Assembly (NCBI GenBank): GCA_036006425.1
Contig: DASYPQ010000027.1
Span: 248,001 to 312,000 of the forward strand
Length of the DNA: 64,000 nt
Reading direction: 5' to 3'
Source of the DNA: DASYPQ01 sp036006425
GTDB lineage: Bacteria; Planctomycetota; UBA1135; GCA-002686595
Shown here: piece by piece, positions 17,984 to 27,148 of the stretch
Layout: each line of letters opens with the position of its first letter
How positions within the stretch are numbered: position 1 is the stretch's first letter
The notes under the pieces: generated by a model
What the model saw: only the letters and a program-made list of their open reading frames with translations
Database searches by the model: none
Told to the model about the DNA's origin: nothing
Position numbers and translations under genes: made by a program

Positions 17984-19297
17984 CTACGTGACCAGATCTG
18001 GCCACCAAGTCGGCGGTGGATCCGTGGGCGGGACCGTCCGTGCGTCGATCAATGACTCGGATAGCAGCTCGCGAGTCAGGCCGACTGCCCCTCGGAGATT
18101 GGCTCCTCGGAGGTTGAGACCCTTGAAGGGCCGCGTTCCCGTCGTCAGCACACTCTGATTGTGCGTCTGTTTGAATGGTCCAAACGTCGCGTAGCGTAGG
18201 TCCGCGTCCTCGAGGTTTGCATGATCCAAGTCCGCACCCTCAAATGCGGCACCGCGAAGCACACTTCCTTGCAGGTGCACGCCCGAAAGTCGCGCTCCCC
18301 TCAAGTACGGGCCAATCTCTTCGACACCCTCAAGGTGAAGCCCTCGGAGATCCAGATCGAAGCGATATGTCTCTCGTGCTGACATCTCGGTTTCCACGCC
18401 AAGGTGCCTTTGTACGAGTGCCCTAAACAAGATCCGGCGCGTCTGCGCAGATTCCGCATCATGGACTTGCTTGCCGCACAGCCGACGAGTTTCGGCCAGC
18501 AGGACGTTAGCAACCGCCGGATGATCCTCTATCGAGTCGCGGCCGATGCGACTGAGGGCGTAGACTGCGCCCATTGTCGCTGCGGGACGCCCCGCCTCGA
18601 GCAATTCGATGGCACGGACGAATCTGTCCATGAGCTGCGCTTGGTTGGCGATTCTTGCCGCCTCCTGAGAAGCAATCCGTTGATCGAGAAGCTGTCGTTC
18701 AGTCGCGCGAACGCTTCGCCAAGTAAACAGTAGGGCAGCCACAACGGCGAGGCCGCTGAGCAACTCGGCGATGCTTCGACCGATGTCTACCGCGACCGAC
18801 GGCGAAGGCTGGCTATCGCCGTATGCGCCACGAAGCAGCCTCCATTCGACGACACCCAAAGCGATGGCAATCGCTGTGACCGCGAGCCACGGTGCCCACT
18901 TCCCTGGCTGCTTCAAGTTCGGGAGCAGCTGTCTGTGCCAAGTGAGCCGAGTTCTCTCCGTTGCCCACCCGAAGAGGACGGAGACCCGTGCGTCGAATCC
19001 ACCTCGTTCCAGGACAAACGACTGCCAGGTACTGCAGATTCGCTTCCCAACGAGGATGTCGAAGGTCCGCCTTCGTCCGAACGGTATTCGCTTGCGGACC
19101 TCGAGTAGTCTCGGAATGTCCTGATCAACCACGAAGTTCAATGAGAGGAGCACTTCGTCCGAATGTGACAGCACACGAACCGTTGCGCCCGGTCCAGTGG
19201 CCGTTCGACACAGAGAGACGCGAGCCCGGCCGAGGGTCGTGGTCGTGACTACACCGCGATCCAGAAGCGCGATCGCCTCGTTCAACCGGTGTTCCAT
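17984..19297 (-). CDS. Membrane-anchored pentapeptide-repeat protein, likely recently acquired
   Basis: 437 residues from an ATG with a Shine-Dalgarno (AGGGGGG). The N-terminal 150 residues are a cytoplasmic-looking domain without recognisable motifs. Two transmembrane segments follow (about residues 160-180 and 200-222), then a helical segment and a pentapeptide-repeat block near residues 345-420, with A(D/N)LxG-type repeats (DLRGLHLEG, ARLSGVHLQGSVLRG, ADLDHANLEDADLR, LNLRGANLRGAVG). Sampled lines average near 60% GC against about 70% around it, and codon use is less biased, which suggests horizontal transfer. Pentapeptide proteins range from gyrase mimics to effectors; nothing here decides which. 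Confidence 0.8.
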   Translation of the reverse strand: MEHRLNEAIALLDRGVVTTTTLGRARVSLCRTATGPGATVRVLSHSDEVLLSLNFVVDQDIPRLLEVRKRIPFGRRRTFDILVGKRICSTWQSFVLERGGFDARVSVLFGWATERTRLTWHRQLLPNLKQPGKWAPWLAVTAIAIALGVVEWRLLRGAYGDSQPSPSVAVDIGRSIAELLSGLAVVAALLFTWRSVRATERQLLDQRIASQEAARIANQAQLMDRFVRAIELLEAGRPAATMGAVYALSRIGRDSIEDHPAVANVLLAETRRLCGKQVHDAESAQTRRILFRALVQRHLGVETEMSARETYRFDLDLRGLHLEGVEEIGPYLRGARLSGVHLQGSVLRGAAFEGADLDHANLEDADLRYATFGPFKQTHNQSVLTTGTRPFKGLNLRGANLRGAVGLTRELLSESLIDARTVPPTDPPPTWWPDLVT

Positions 19298-19317
19298 GTT
19301 GTCCCCCCTGCGAGCCG

Positions 19318-20649
19318 TTACTTTCGGGCGGGAGCCTTCGGCTTCGTGCTTCGTGTGCCGTCCGGCCGTACGCGAGCGAGCGGGTAACCGCTCTCTGCAT
19401 TGAGCCGCTTGGCGTGCTTCGCGACTTCTGAGAGCAACTTGCGGTGCAGATCGTCGCGCCGGTCGTACACGCGGTAGCCCGCTGGATCGCGCAAGTAGCC
19501 GCGCGCCGCCGGGTGCTTCGCGAAGAGCGCCTCGCGTCCCATCTTCTCCGCCCAGCGCTCGAAGCGCGCGCGCTTCGACAGCAGCGCCTTCGCGAGGATC
19601 GGCATGACGACCGAGTAGTCGGCCTGCATGCTCTCGCACGTGCTCTTGTAGTGCTCCTCGTCGACCTTGCCCCAGGTCACAGCTTCGGCCGGCGGACACG
19701 ACGAGAGCGATCCGTCGGTGACCGGCGCCGTCGTGATCTGCACGTCGTAGAGGTATCCCGCGATGTCGTCGAGGCCGAAGATCTGCGAGAGCGCCGGCTC
19801 GGGCTGCAGGTTGAAGTTCTTCGGCACTCCGCCGCCGAGGATCAGGGTCCCGATCGCGTGGTTCGCGTTCTCGCGCAGGCCCCAGAAGTGGTACGCGCAG
19901 CTCTCGAAGACCTCGGCGTGGAGATCGATCTCGAAGCGGTGCTCGCCGCCGGTCGCGCGCGCGAGCGCCCAGAGCTTCATCGAGTTCAGGAAGCACGAGC
20001 CGTCGCCGGGCGCACCGACGAAGATCGGGATCGACTTGCGCTGGCACAGCGCGAGAAGTCCCTCGCGCACTCCGTTCTTCTTCTCCTGCGCGGCGTAGCG
20101 GCGGCCGAGGAGCCAGCGGAACTCCGTCCCGCTCATCTTCTTCTGGAATTCCGGCTCCTTCAGGCAGGCGGTGATGAAGCGATCCTGCTCGAGGAGGATC
20201 TCCTCGTCGAAGCCGATGTCGGTGACGCGGATCGTCTTCTCTTCGCGGAGCGCGCCGTCGTCGCCGTGGATCGGGACTTCGTGGAAGGGGTGCTTTGCGG
20301 CGGAGTCGAGCGCGCGGTGGCCGTCGTGGTAGCAGACGGCGTCGGTGGTGGAGACGAGCACGAACCAGCCGGTGTCGAGGAGGGGATTGAGCCAGACGTA
20401 GTGTTGGCCGGAGACGGTGACGGGCCCGGAGATCGAAAGGGTCATCGGGAGGCCCTGGCCGACGGCTTCGTCGAGGAGCGTCCAGAGGCGGCGGAGGTAG
20501 GCGCCGCCGAAGGAGGGAAAGCCGTGCTCGAGGAGCTCGTCGAGCTCGTTGAGCTCCGTGATGGGCCGCGCCGCGAGCTCGCGTCGCTCGCCGGAAGCGT
20601 TGCCTGGGCCGCGGCACGCGCTCCGCTGGTCTTTTCTCGTGGGGGACAT
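19318..20649 (-). CDS. Deoxyhypusine synthase-like protein
   Basis: 443 residues. It matches the bacterial DHS-homologue family: an NAD-site-like LSISGPVTVSG segment near residue 72, IFVGAPGDGSCFLNSMKL around 209-226 and LILGGGVPKNFNLQ at 269-281, which carries the equivalent of the catalytic lysine (Lys277). Eukaryotic DHS moves the aminobutyl group of spermidine to eIF5A. Bacteria lack that target, and several homologues act in polyamine synthesis instead (homospermidine-type chemistry), so a polyamine role is the best guess. No other polyamine gene is adjacent. The ATG is preceded at 8 nt by a TACACT box. Confidence 0.85.
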   Translation of the reverse strand: MSPTRKDQRSACRGPGNASGERRELAARPITELNELDELLEHGFPSFGGAYLRRLWTLLDEAVGQGLPMTLSISGPVTVSGQHYVWLNPLLDTGWFVLVSTTDAVCYHDGHRALDSAAKHPFHEVPIHGDDGALREEKTIRVTDIGFDEEILLEQDRFITACLKEPEFQKKMSGTEFRWLLGRRYAAQEKKNGVREGLLALCQRKSIPIFVGAPGDGSCFLNSMKLWALARATGGEHRFEIDLHAEVFESCAYHFWGLRENANHAIGTLILGGGVPKNFNLQPEPALSQIFGLDDIAGYLYDVQITTAPVTDGSLSSCPPAEAVTWGKVDEEHYKSTCESMQADYSVVMPILAKALLSKRARFERWAEKMGREALFAKHPAARGYLRDPAGYRVYDRRDDLHRKLLSEVAKHAKRLNAESGYPLARVRPDGTRSTKPKAPARK

Positions 20650-20657
20650 GGGCCGAG

Positions 20658-20663
20658 AGTGTA
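20658..20663 (-). promoter_or_regulatory. Candidate leaderless -10 box of the DHS-like gene
   Basis: TACACT on the minus strand, ending 8 nt before the ATG at 20649. No clear -35. Confidence 0.4.
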
Positions 20664-20703
20664 GACGCGCGCGGACGCGCGGGCCACCGCGCGGACCGCG
20701 ACG

Positions 20704-22812
20704 TCAGAGAATCTCGAGCAGCCCCGACCCGTCGCCGGCGAGCAGCGTCCCCGTGCTCGCGACGTAGTTCAGGTCCACCGAGATCGGCGAGTACCACGGC
20801 ATCAGGTCCGTGTCCGCGACCTGCCCGAGCGCGGCGGCGGCGAAGGCGCGCGCGGACGACGTCAGGTCCTTCCTCTCGATCAGCTTCAAGAGCGGCTCGA
20901 TCGTCCGCACGTCGCCGATCTTCCCGAGCGCCTGCGCCAGCGACGCCTGCGCCGTCTGTCCCTGCGCTTTCCCGAGCAGCTCCGTCAGCTCCGGCGCCGC
21001 CGACTTGTCCCCGAGCAGCGCCAGCGCGACCGACGCCTGCTCCAGGAGCTCCGGCTTGTACTTGCTCGCTCTCACGACGTCGTGCAGCACCTTCGCCGCC
21101 TGCTCGTCCCCGATCATCCCGAGCGCGAGCGCCACGTAGCCCTGCCCCTGGTCCTCGCTGATGTCGCCGAGCCTCTCGAGCAGCATCGGCACCGCCTTCT
21201 TGTCCCTGCACAATCCGAGCGCGATCGCCGCGGCGCCGAGGTGCGTGCGCTGCTTCGCGCTCGCGAAGTAGCTGCGCAGGAGCTCCTCGCTCCGCTCGAT
21301 CGGCGCCGCCAGGCCGTCGCCGTGCCCCGCGAGCGTCGACTGCTTCGCCGGCGTCGCTCCCTTCGCGCGTGCGTCGACGATCCGCCGCTCGAGCACACCG
21401 AGCGCGATCGCCGCCCACGGCCGCGTGATCCCGCGCCCGCGGACGAGCTCGCCCGTGATCACGTTCCGGCACGCCGTCGCTCCCTCGTCGTCACCCTCGG
21501 CGTTGCAGTTGCGTGATCCGATCTCCGCGAGCGCGACGAGCGCGAAGCAGCGCGCCTGCAGATCGGGGTCCTCGAGCACCTGCGCGAGCGCCGTGCGGAT
21601 CTTCCGGTCGACGGCGTCGGTGCCGGCGGTACCGAGGAGCCCGAGCGCCTGCGCGACGCTCTGGAGCGGCGCGTTCTCGAGCTTCGACCGGGCGCGCAAG
21701 GCCGCGAGAAACGATTCCTCCGCCTCCGTGCGCACTTCCTCGGGCGCGATCCGCGCGGGATCGATGCCATCGCGCGAGAAACGCGCGAGCGCGGTCACGG
21801 CGTGGGCGCGCACGACCGCGGACCGCCTGCCGTCGTCGATCACCGCGCGCACGAAGCGCAGCTCCGACTGCAGCGAGACCCACGGCGCGCTCGAGCCGGG
21901 ATTCCTCACCGGATCGACGCGGTCGAGCGAGAGCCCGATGATCGCGGCGACCTCGACATCGGAGTTCGGCGCGTTCGATGCCGGGGCCGCGCCCGTCCCG
22001 CCTTCTTGCAGCACTGCGCACAGCGCCCGCGCGACGATCTGCCTCGTCCGGTTGTTCTTCGCGCGCACTCCGACGAGCCCGAGGCCGTACGCCGCGAACG
22101 CCCTCGTGCGGATCGAGACCTCGCGGTTCCCGACGAGCTCACGCCCCCGCGCGTCGCCCGCGAGGAGCGCCTCGAGGATCGGGAGCGCGTCCTCGGCCTG
22201 CGCGATGCCGAGCGAGAGCACCGCCGTCTCCGCGATCTCCTGGTTCAGATCGGCGAGCCTCGACACGAGCGCGCGCGTCGCCGCCGGATCGGTCGTCCCG
22301 TGCGATCCCGCGTCGCCGGGGCCGCTGATCCGCGCGAGGGCGACGAGCGCCGCTCCGACGATCTCCGGCGACTTCTCCGTCTCGATCAGCGCGCGCAACG
22401 CGGGTGCGACGCGCGAGCGCAGGACGTCCGGAGTCGGCAGCGCGCTCGCCGTCTTCCCGGCGAGGAGCTCGTCCGCCGCGGTCGTCGGCAGTCCGGATTC
22501 GACCGCGCGCTTGAGCTCGAGGTACGGATCCTTGTTGAAGTGCCACCAGTCCTCCCACGACGAGCGCCCCGCGGTCGCGCCGGTCGGACCTCCGCCGGGG
22601 AGCCCCGCGGGTCCGGGCATGCCCGTCGCAGGACCCGGCACCGAGGGCGCCGACGGTCCGGTCGGAACCGATCCGCCCGGGTTGTAGGCCCCGCCGTGCG
22701 CGAGCGCACCGCGCGGAAGCGCACACGCGACGAACGCGAGGAGCACGCGCGTCGTCCAGCGTCGCGCAGCGGTCGCGCGGTCCGCGCGATCGTTTCGGGC
22801 TCGTAGGTTCAC
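20704..22812 (-). CDS. Secreted HEAT-repeat protein, downstream copy of a tandem pair
   Basis: 702 residues from a GTG. A basic N-terminus and signal peptide (ending ALA-HGG) lead into a Gly/Pro-rich linker. Next come WEDWWHFNKDPYLELK (about residues 85-100) and roughly 500 residues of HEAT-like helical repeats (ALGxxG, LGLCRDKKAVPMLLERLGD, ALALGMIGD and similar). It ends with the motif LLAGDGSGLLEIL. The upstream neighbour has the same architecture and the same end motifs, so the pair arose by duplication. HEAT solenoids bind proteins; the role is unknown. A 35-nt gap with a hairpin separates the two genes. Confidence 0.85.
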   Translation of the reverse strand: MNLRARNDRADRATAARRWTTRVLLAFVACALPRGALAHGGAYNPGGSVPTGPSAPSVPGPATGMPGPAGLPGGGPTGATAGRSSWEDWWHFNKDPYLELKRAVESGLPTTAADELLAGKTASALPTPDVLRSRVAPALRALIETEKSPEIVGAALVALARISGPGDAGSHGTTDPAATRALVSRLADLNQEIAETAVLSLGIAQAEDALPILEALLAGDARGRELVGNREVSIRTRAFAAYGLGLVGVRAKNNRTRQIVARALCAVLQEGGTGAAPASNAPNSDVEVAAIIGLSLDRVDPVRNPGSSAPWVSLQSELRFVRAVIDDGRRSAVVRAHAVTALARFSRDGIDPARIAPEEVRTEAEESFLAALRARSKLENAPLQSVAQALGLLGTAGTDAVDRKIRTALAQVLEDPDLQARCFALVALAEIGSRNCNAEGDDEGATACRNVITGELVRGRGITRPWAAIALGVLERRIVDARAKGATPAKQSTLAGHGDGLAAPIERSEELLRSYFASAKQRTHLGAAAIALGLCRDKKAVPMLLERLGDISEDQGQGYVALALGMIGDEQAAKVLHDVVRASKYKPELLEQASVALALLGDKSAAPELTELLGKAQGQTAQASLAQALGKIGDVRTIEPLLKLIERKDLTSSARAFAAAALGQVADTDLMPWYSPISVDLNYVASTGTLLAGDGSGLLEIL

Positions 22813-22822
22813 GTGGAGATCC

Positions 22823-22846
22823 TGGCACACGGCAAGCCGTGGGCCA
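22823..22846 (-). terminator. Hairpin between the two HEAT-repeat genes
   Basis: TGGC-a-CACGGC-aa-GCCGTG-g-GCCA: a 10-bp stem with one internal mismatch that nearly fills the 35-nt gap. No T tract follows on either strand. It could attenuate or stabilise the intercistronic RNA. Confidence 0.45.
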
Positions 22847-22847
22847 G

Positions 22848-24872
22848 CTACAGGATCTCGAGGATTCCCGTGCCGTCGCCGGCGAGCAGCGACGGCGTCG
22901 TCGCGCGGTAGTTCAACCCGAAGCTGATCGGCGTCCGCCAGGGGAGGAGATGCTCCTCCGCGATGCCGCCGAGCGCCGCGGCGGCGAGACCGCGCGCGGA
23001 CGCCGGGAGATCCTTGCGCGCGACGAGCGCGAGCAGCGGATCGACGCAGCTCGCGTCGCCGACGAATCCGAGCGCCGCCGCGAGCGAGGCCTGCGCCGCG
23101 AGGCCGCGCGCATCGGCGAGCAGCGCCGCGATGCCGCTCGCGGACTCCTTGTCCCCGAGCAGCGCGAGCGCCTCCGCGGACTGCTCGAGGAGCTGCGGGC
23201 GGTACTTCGAGGCGCGCAGGAGGTCGCGGAGCGCCGGCACGGCGTCGTGGGAGCCGATCATGCCCAGCGCGAGCGCGACGTAGCCCTGCCCCGTGTCCTC
23301 GTTCGTGTCGGCGAGCTTCGCGCGGAGGAGCGAGTCGGCGCGCGTCTCGCGCGCGAGGCCGAGCGCGATCGCCCCGGCGCCGACTTCGGTGCGGCCGTGC
23401 GCGGCGACGAACCACTCGCGCAGCGCCTGGTGCGTCGATTCGGCGGGCTTCTCGCCGCGGTCGAGCCGGATGCGCTCGAGGAGCCCGAGCGCGATCGCCG
23501 CCCAGGGTCGCGACATGTTCCGCCCGCGCACGAGCTCGTTCGTGAGCGCGAGGCGGCATTCCGGGAGGCCGCCTTCGTCGCCTGCGCGCGCACCGATCTG
23601 CGCGAGCGAGATCATCGCGAACGCGCGCGCCTGCGGCTCGGACGCGTCGAGCGCGCGGAGGAGGAGCGAGCGCGCCTTGCGGTCGACGGACGCGTTGCCG
23701 GGATCGACGAGGAGCCCGAGGCCGAGCAGCGCGCTCTGCGTCGTCTCGCTGTCGGATTTCGTGTCGGACTGCAGCGCCGCGAGGAGGAGCTCCGCGACTT
23801 CCGTCCGGATCGGGGCCGGGGCGTCCTCGGCGAGGCGCGCGAGGGCCGTGATCACGTGCGCTCGCCCGAGGCGATCGCACTTCGCGTCGCCGGAGAAACG
23901 CATGAGGAAACGGATCTGGCTCTGGCGCGAGATCCAGGGGGCGGTCGTGCTCTCGACGGCCTCGGCGTCGAGGCGGTCGAGCGAGAGAGCCAGAGCGGCG
24001 GCGACCTGGACGTCGGAGTTCGAGCGCGGATCGGTCAGCGCATCGGCGAGCGTCCGCGCGATGAGCTGGCGCGTGCGGTTCTGCGTCGCTTCGCCGGCGG
24101 CGAGCCCGAGGCCGTAGGCCGCGAAGGCGCGCGTGCGCGGGGAGACTTCGCGGCTCTTGACGAGATTGCGGCCCGGCTGGAGCGCGGTGAGGAGGTCGGT
24201 GAGCGGCGCGATCGAGGCTTCGCTGCGCAGGATGCCGAGCGCGAGGGCGGCGGTCTCGGCGATCTCCTGGTTCGCGTCGCCGAGCGCGCGGACGATGCGC
24301 GGGATCGCGGAAGACTCCGGAGGCAGATCACCGGGCTCGCCGATGCGCGCGAGCGCCATGAGGGCGCCCGTCGTCGTGTCGTTCGCGCGCTCGGACTCGA
24401 GGAGGAGCTGGAGCGCGGGGACGATGCGGGTGCGGACGAGCTGGCGCGAGGGGATTCCGGTCGCGCGCGAGGGGCCGTCCACACCGTCGCCGCCGAAGGT
24501 CGGGTTCGTCGCGGAGATCGCGAGCTTGAGGCCGAGGTACGGATCCTTGTTGTAGAACCACCAGGTCTCCCACGAGTCGATGCCCGGCCCGGCAGCACCC
24601 TGCGTCGCCGGCCCGAGTCCGCGCGAGCTGCCGCCGGTCGGAGTGGACTTCGGCCCGGCCGGCGTCGTCCCCGCGGGAGTGGGATTCGAGGGCGCAGCCG
24701 GCCCGGAAGGATGCGAGGGGCCCGACGGCGGGCCCGGAGCCGACGGACCGTTGTAGCCGCCGGAGCCCGGAGGCTTGACCGGAGGGACGAGGCCGCCGTG
24801 CGCGACGACGCTCGACGCGAGCAAGGATGCCGCGAGGAGCGCTGCGATCGGTTGGGGGAATCGGGACCGCAT
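22848..24872 (-). CDS. Secreted HEAT-repeat protein, upstream copy of a tandem pair
   Basis: 674 residues from an ATG. A signal peptide (ending SVVA-HGG) is followed by a repetitive Pro/Gly/Ser linker (PSAPGPPSGPSHPSGPAAP), then WETWWFYNKDPYLGLK and about 500 residues of HEAT-like repeats (IAETAALALGILRSEAS, AFAAYGLGLA, ALALLGDKESASGIAALL and similar). It ends LLAGDGTGILEIL. The NKDPYL-LK box and end motif are nearly identical to those of the downstream paralogue. A TACACT about 20 nt upstream of the start may be its -10. Confidence 0.85.
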   Translation of the reverse strand: MRSRFPQPIAALLAASLLASSVVAHGGLVPPVKPPGSGGYNGPSAPGPPSGPSHPSGPAAPSNPTPAGTTPAGPKSTPTGGSSRGLGPATQGAAGPGIDSWETWWFYNKDPYLGLKLAISATNPTFGGDGVDGPSRATGIPSRQLVRTRIVPALQLLLESERANDTTTGALMALARIGEPGDLPPESSAIPRIVRALGDANQEIAETAALALGILRSEASIAPLTDLLTALQPGRNLVKSREVSPRTRAFAAYGLGLAAGEATQNRTRQLIARTLADALTDPRSNSDVQVAAALALSLDRLDAEAVESTTAPWISRQSQIRFLMRFSGDAKCDRLGRAHVITALARLAEDAPAPIRTEVAELLLAALQSDTKSDSETTQSALLGLGLLVDPGNASVDRKARSLLLRALDASEPQARAFAMISLAQIGARAGDEGGLPECRLALTNELVRGRNMSRPWAAIALGLLERIRLDRGEKPAESTHQALREWFVAAHGRTEVGAGAIALGLARETRADSLLRAKLADTNEDTGQGYVALALGMIGSHDAVPALRDLLRASKYRPQLLEQSAEALALLGDKESASGIAALLADARGLAAQASLAAALGFVGDASCVDPLLALVARKDLPASARGLAAAALGGIAEEHLLPWRTPISFGLNYRATTPSLLAGDGTGILEIL

Positions 24873-25012
24873 GGAGGTGCGCGAGTCGGTCAGTGTACGG
24901 CTCGCATCCGCACCGGGAGTTCCCTAGGGCGCGAGATCCACGAAGTTGCGCGGCCCGTGAGGAAACCGCGCGCCGCGGGTCCGGGTGGACCCGCATGCGA
25001 GCAGTCTGCAGG

Positions 25013-25708
25013 ATGACCGCGATGTCCATCACGCCGTCCGGATGGGTCTTCCTCTTCGTCACGACGGTCTATGTCCCGTTCGCGGCGATCCGGGGGGCGC
25101 GGAGGGTTCGGGCGCCGGGCGGGACGCCGACGCGGGCGCAGCACCTCGTGTCCGTCGTCCTGACGCAGGGGATGGGACTCCTGATCGCGTACTTCGCCGC
25201 GACCTACGAAGACCTCCATCTCTTTCCCGCGCCGCACCTCGGGTGGAAGCACGCGGCGATGGCGGTCGGGTTCCTCGTCCCGACGCTCGCGACGCTGCCG
25301 TGGCGCTGGAGCTGGAAGTCGAGCGACGAGAAGCGGCGGATGATGTGGATGCTGCCGAACAAGCCGAGCGACCTCGTGTGGTGGGTCGGCGTCGCACTCG
25401 TCGCGGGCATCGTCGAAGAATTCGTGTACCGGGGCGTGATGGTCACGCTGTGGGAGCGGATCCTCGGATCGTGGTGGCCGGCGGTGCTCGTGTGCTCGGT
25501 CGCGTTCGCGGTCGCGCATTTCGTGCAAGGCGTGCGGACGGTGGTGATCATCGCGATCTTCGCGATCGGGAATCACCTGATCGTGCGCGCGAGCGGCGAC
25601 CTGTACACGGCGATGGCGATCCACTTCCTGTACGACCTGCTCGCGGGAGTCATCCTCCTGCGGCTCGCGACGCGCGACGGGCTGACGAAGGTCGGAGCGG
25701 CGGTCTGA
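25013..25708 (+). CDS. CPBP-family intramembrane glutamic protease
   Basis: 231 residues. Several hydrophobic helices carry the three CPBP/Abi motifs: EEFVYRG (about residues 140-146, the EExxxR motif), FAVAHFVQG (FxxxH) and the final helix histidine (AIHFLYDLLAG). The family includes the CAAX prenyl endopeptidase Rce1 and bacteriocin-immunity proteins; the substrate is unknown. ATGs at 24995, 25013 and 25022 share the frame; I picked the middle one and evidence for it is weak. It is convergent with nadA. Confidence 0.8.
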   Translation: MTAMSITPSGWVFLFVTTVYVPFAAIRGARRVRAPGGTPTRAQHLVSVVLTQGMGLLIAYFAATYEDLHLFPAPHLGWKHAAMAVGFLVPTLATLPWRWSWKSSDEKRRMMWMLPNKPSDLVWWVGVALVAGIVEEFVYRGVMVTLWERILGSWWPAVLVCSVAFAVAHFVQGVRTVVIIAIFAIGNHLIVRASGDLYTAMAIHFLYDLLAGVILLRLATRDGLTKVGAAV

Positions 25709-25717
25709 GGACGGGCG

Positions 25718-27100
25718 CTACTTCGCGCCTTCGACGATCTCGATCATCCGCTCGAGCGCCACGCGCGCGTCCTTCACGAGCTCCTTGCGCTCGGCCTCGC
25801 CGAGCCGATCCCGCTCCGCAGTGATCTCGTTCATCGCGTCGCCCGCGAGCACCCGGTTGATCTCCGGCGGCGTCCCCTTGCGCAGGAGATCGAGCATCCC
25901 CGCGAGGTGCGGCGGGTCGTTGCGGCTCATCGTCGCGCAACCGCAGCCCGCGCTCGAGAAGTTCTTGTCGGGAATGTCCGCGAGGTGCACGACCTCGACG
26001 CCGCGCTGCTTCGCCTGCTCGCGCGCGTTGCGCACGAAGTGCCCTTCCGTCCCGATCGCGAGCTTCGTCCCCGCCGGCGCCGACATCACTTCCTTCCACA
26101 GGTAGTCCGTCGATCCCGATCCGTCCGCCGCCTGCACGACCTCGATCGGCGACTCCGGGTGCACGATCACGCGCCACCCGCGCGCCTTCCACCACGCGAC
26201 GTGCTCCTTCGTGAACACCGTGTGCACGCCGCAGTAGCTGCCCCACAGGATCATCTCGGCCTTGTCGAGCGCCGCGAGCCCGCCGGGCACCGTCCTCTCG
26301 TCGATCTTCAGCCTCTGCGACCACACCTGCGGGTCGGGGAGCGCGACGACGCGCGCGAGATCCATCCCGAGCTTCGCGGCCGTGTTCCGCCCGAGGTGGT
26401 GGTCCGGCACGAAGAAGACGCGCTTGCCCTTCTTCCGCACCCAGTCGACGACGAGGTGCGCGTTCGAGCTCGTGCACACGGCGCCGCCGGTGCGCCCCGC
26501 GAGCGCCTTCAGCCGTCCGCCCGTGTTCATGTACGCGACGACCGCGAGATCGCCGCCGTACCGCTCGAGCAGCTGCTCCGCCGCCGGCAGGACCATCCAG
26601 TCCTTCGCCATCATCTCCATGGTGCAGCCGGCCTTCGGGTTCGTGATCCACACCGTCTGGTCGTCCGCGGCGAGGATCGCGATCGACTCCGCCATGAAGT
26701 GCACGGCCGACTCGACGATCACCTTCTTCTCGGGATTGCGCGCGGCCTGCAGCGCGAGCTGGTAGCTGTCGGCGACGCGCCCGCCGTACCGCTCCACCAG
26801 CTTCACGATCTCGCCGCCCATGTAGAAGTGCGCCAGGAGGAGGAGGCTGTCGCCGAAGTGCTTCGTCGCCGGGATCGCGTACCGGTCGAGCCACGGGAGC
26901 ACCGACTCGGGCGTGCGGTCCTTGAGCGCGAGGTACTCCTCCGCGTACGGCTTGAACTCGGCCTGGTACCAGTCGAGGGGCAGGTCCGTCTGGCAGATCG
27001 GGATCTGCGGGACGAGGCGGATGCCGGAGGACGCGATCGGGAGGGACTTCGTCGCCGTGCGCACCGCGGATGTGTCAGGGGACTTCAAGCTTCGAAGCAT
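25718..27100 (-). CDS. nadA: Quinolinate synthase (long form)
   Basis: 460 residues, about 100 more than the E. coli enzyme. The Fe-S ligands are present in the three usual contexts: NPKAGCTMEMM, LWGSYCGVHTVF and SAGCGCATMSRNDPPHL. Other NadA blocks are VHFMAES, AYMNTGGRLKAL, VCTSSNAHLVV and GTEGHFVRNA. NadA condenses iminoaspartate with dihydroxyacetone phosphate to make quinolinate for NAD synthesis. nadB and nadC are not in the window. The extra length is at both ends. The ATG at 27098-27100 sits inside a good -10 (TATGCT); a TTG at 27086-27088, 7 nt after that box, may be the real start. Confidence 0.9.
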   Translation of the reverse strand: MLRSLKSPDTSAVRTATKSLPIASSGIRLVPQIPICQTDLPLDWYQAEFKPYAEEYLALKDRTPESVLPWLDRYAIPATKHFGDSLLLLAHFYMGGEIVKLVERYGGRVADSYQLALQAARNPEKKVIVESAVHFMAESIAILAADDQTVWITNPKAGCTMEMMAKDWMVLPAAEQLLERYGGDLAVVAYMNTGGRLKALAGRTGGAVCTSSNAHLVVDWVRKKGKRVFFVPDHHLGRNTAAKLGMDLARVVALPDPQVWSQRLKIDERTVPGGLAALDKAEMILWGSYCGVHTVFTKEHVAWWKARGWRVIVHPESPIEVVQAADGSGSTDYLWKEVMSAPAGTKLAIGTEGHFVRNAREQAKQRGVEVVHLADIPDKNFSSAGCGCATMSRNDPPHLAGMLDLLRKGTPPEINRVLAGDAMNEITAERDRLGEAERKELVKDARVALERMIEIVEGAK

Positions 27101-27125
27101 AGCCCGAGTGCGAGAACGCTGTCAC
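27096..27125 (-). promoter_or_regulatory. nadA promoter
   Basis: On the minus strand, -35 GTGACA (27125-27120, five of six to consensus), an 18-nt spacer and -10 TATGCT (27101-27096). The hexamer ends 7 nt before an in-frame TTG, which suggests a leaderless nadA mRNA. The beta-helix gene begins divergently 49 nt away and has TAGGAT at 27145-27150. Confidence 0.6.
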
Positions 27126-27148
27126 GTTTCCGGCGACGCGGCACTAGG

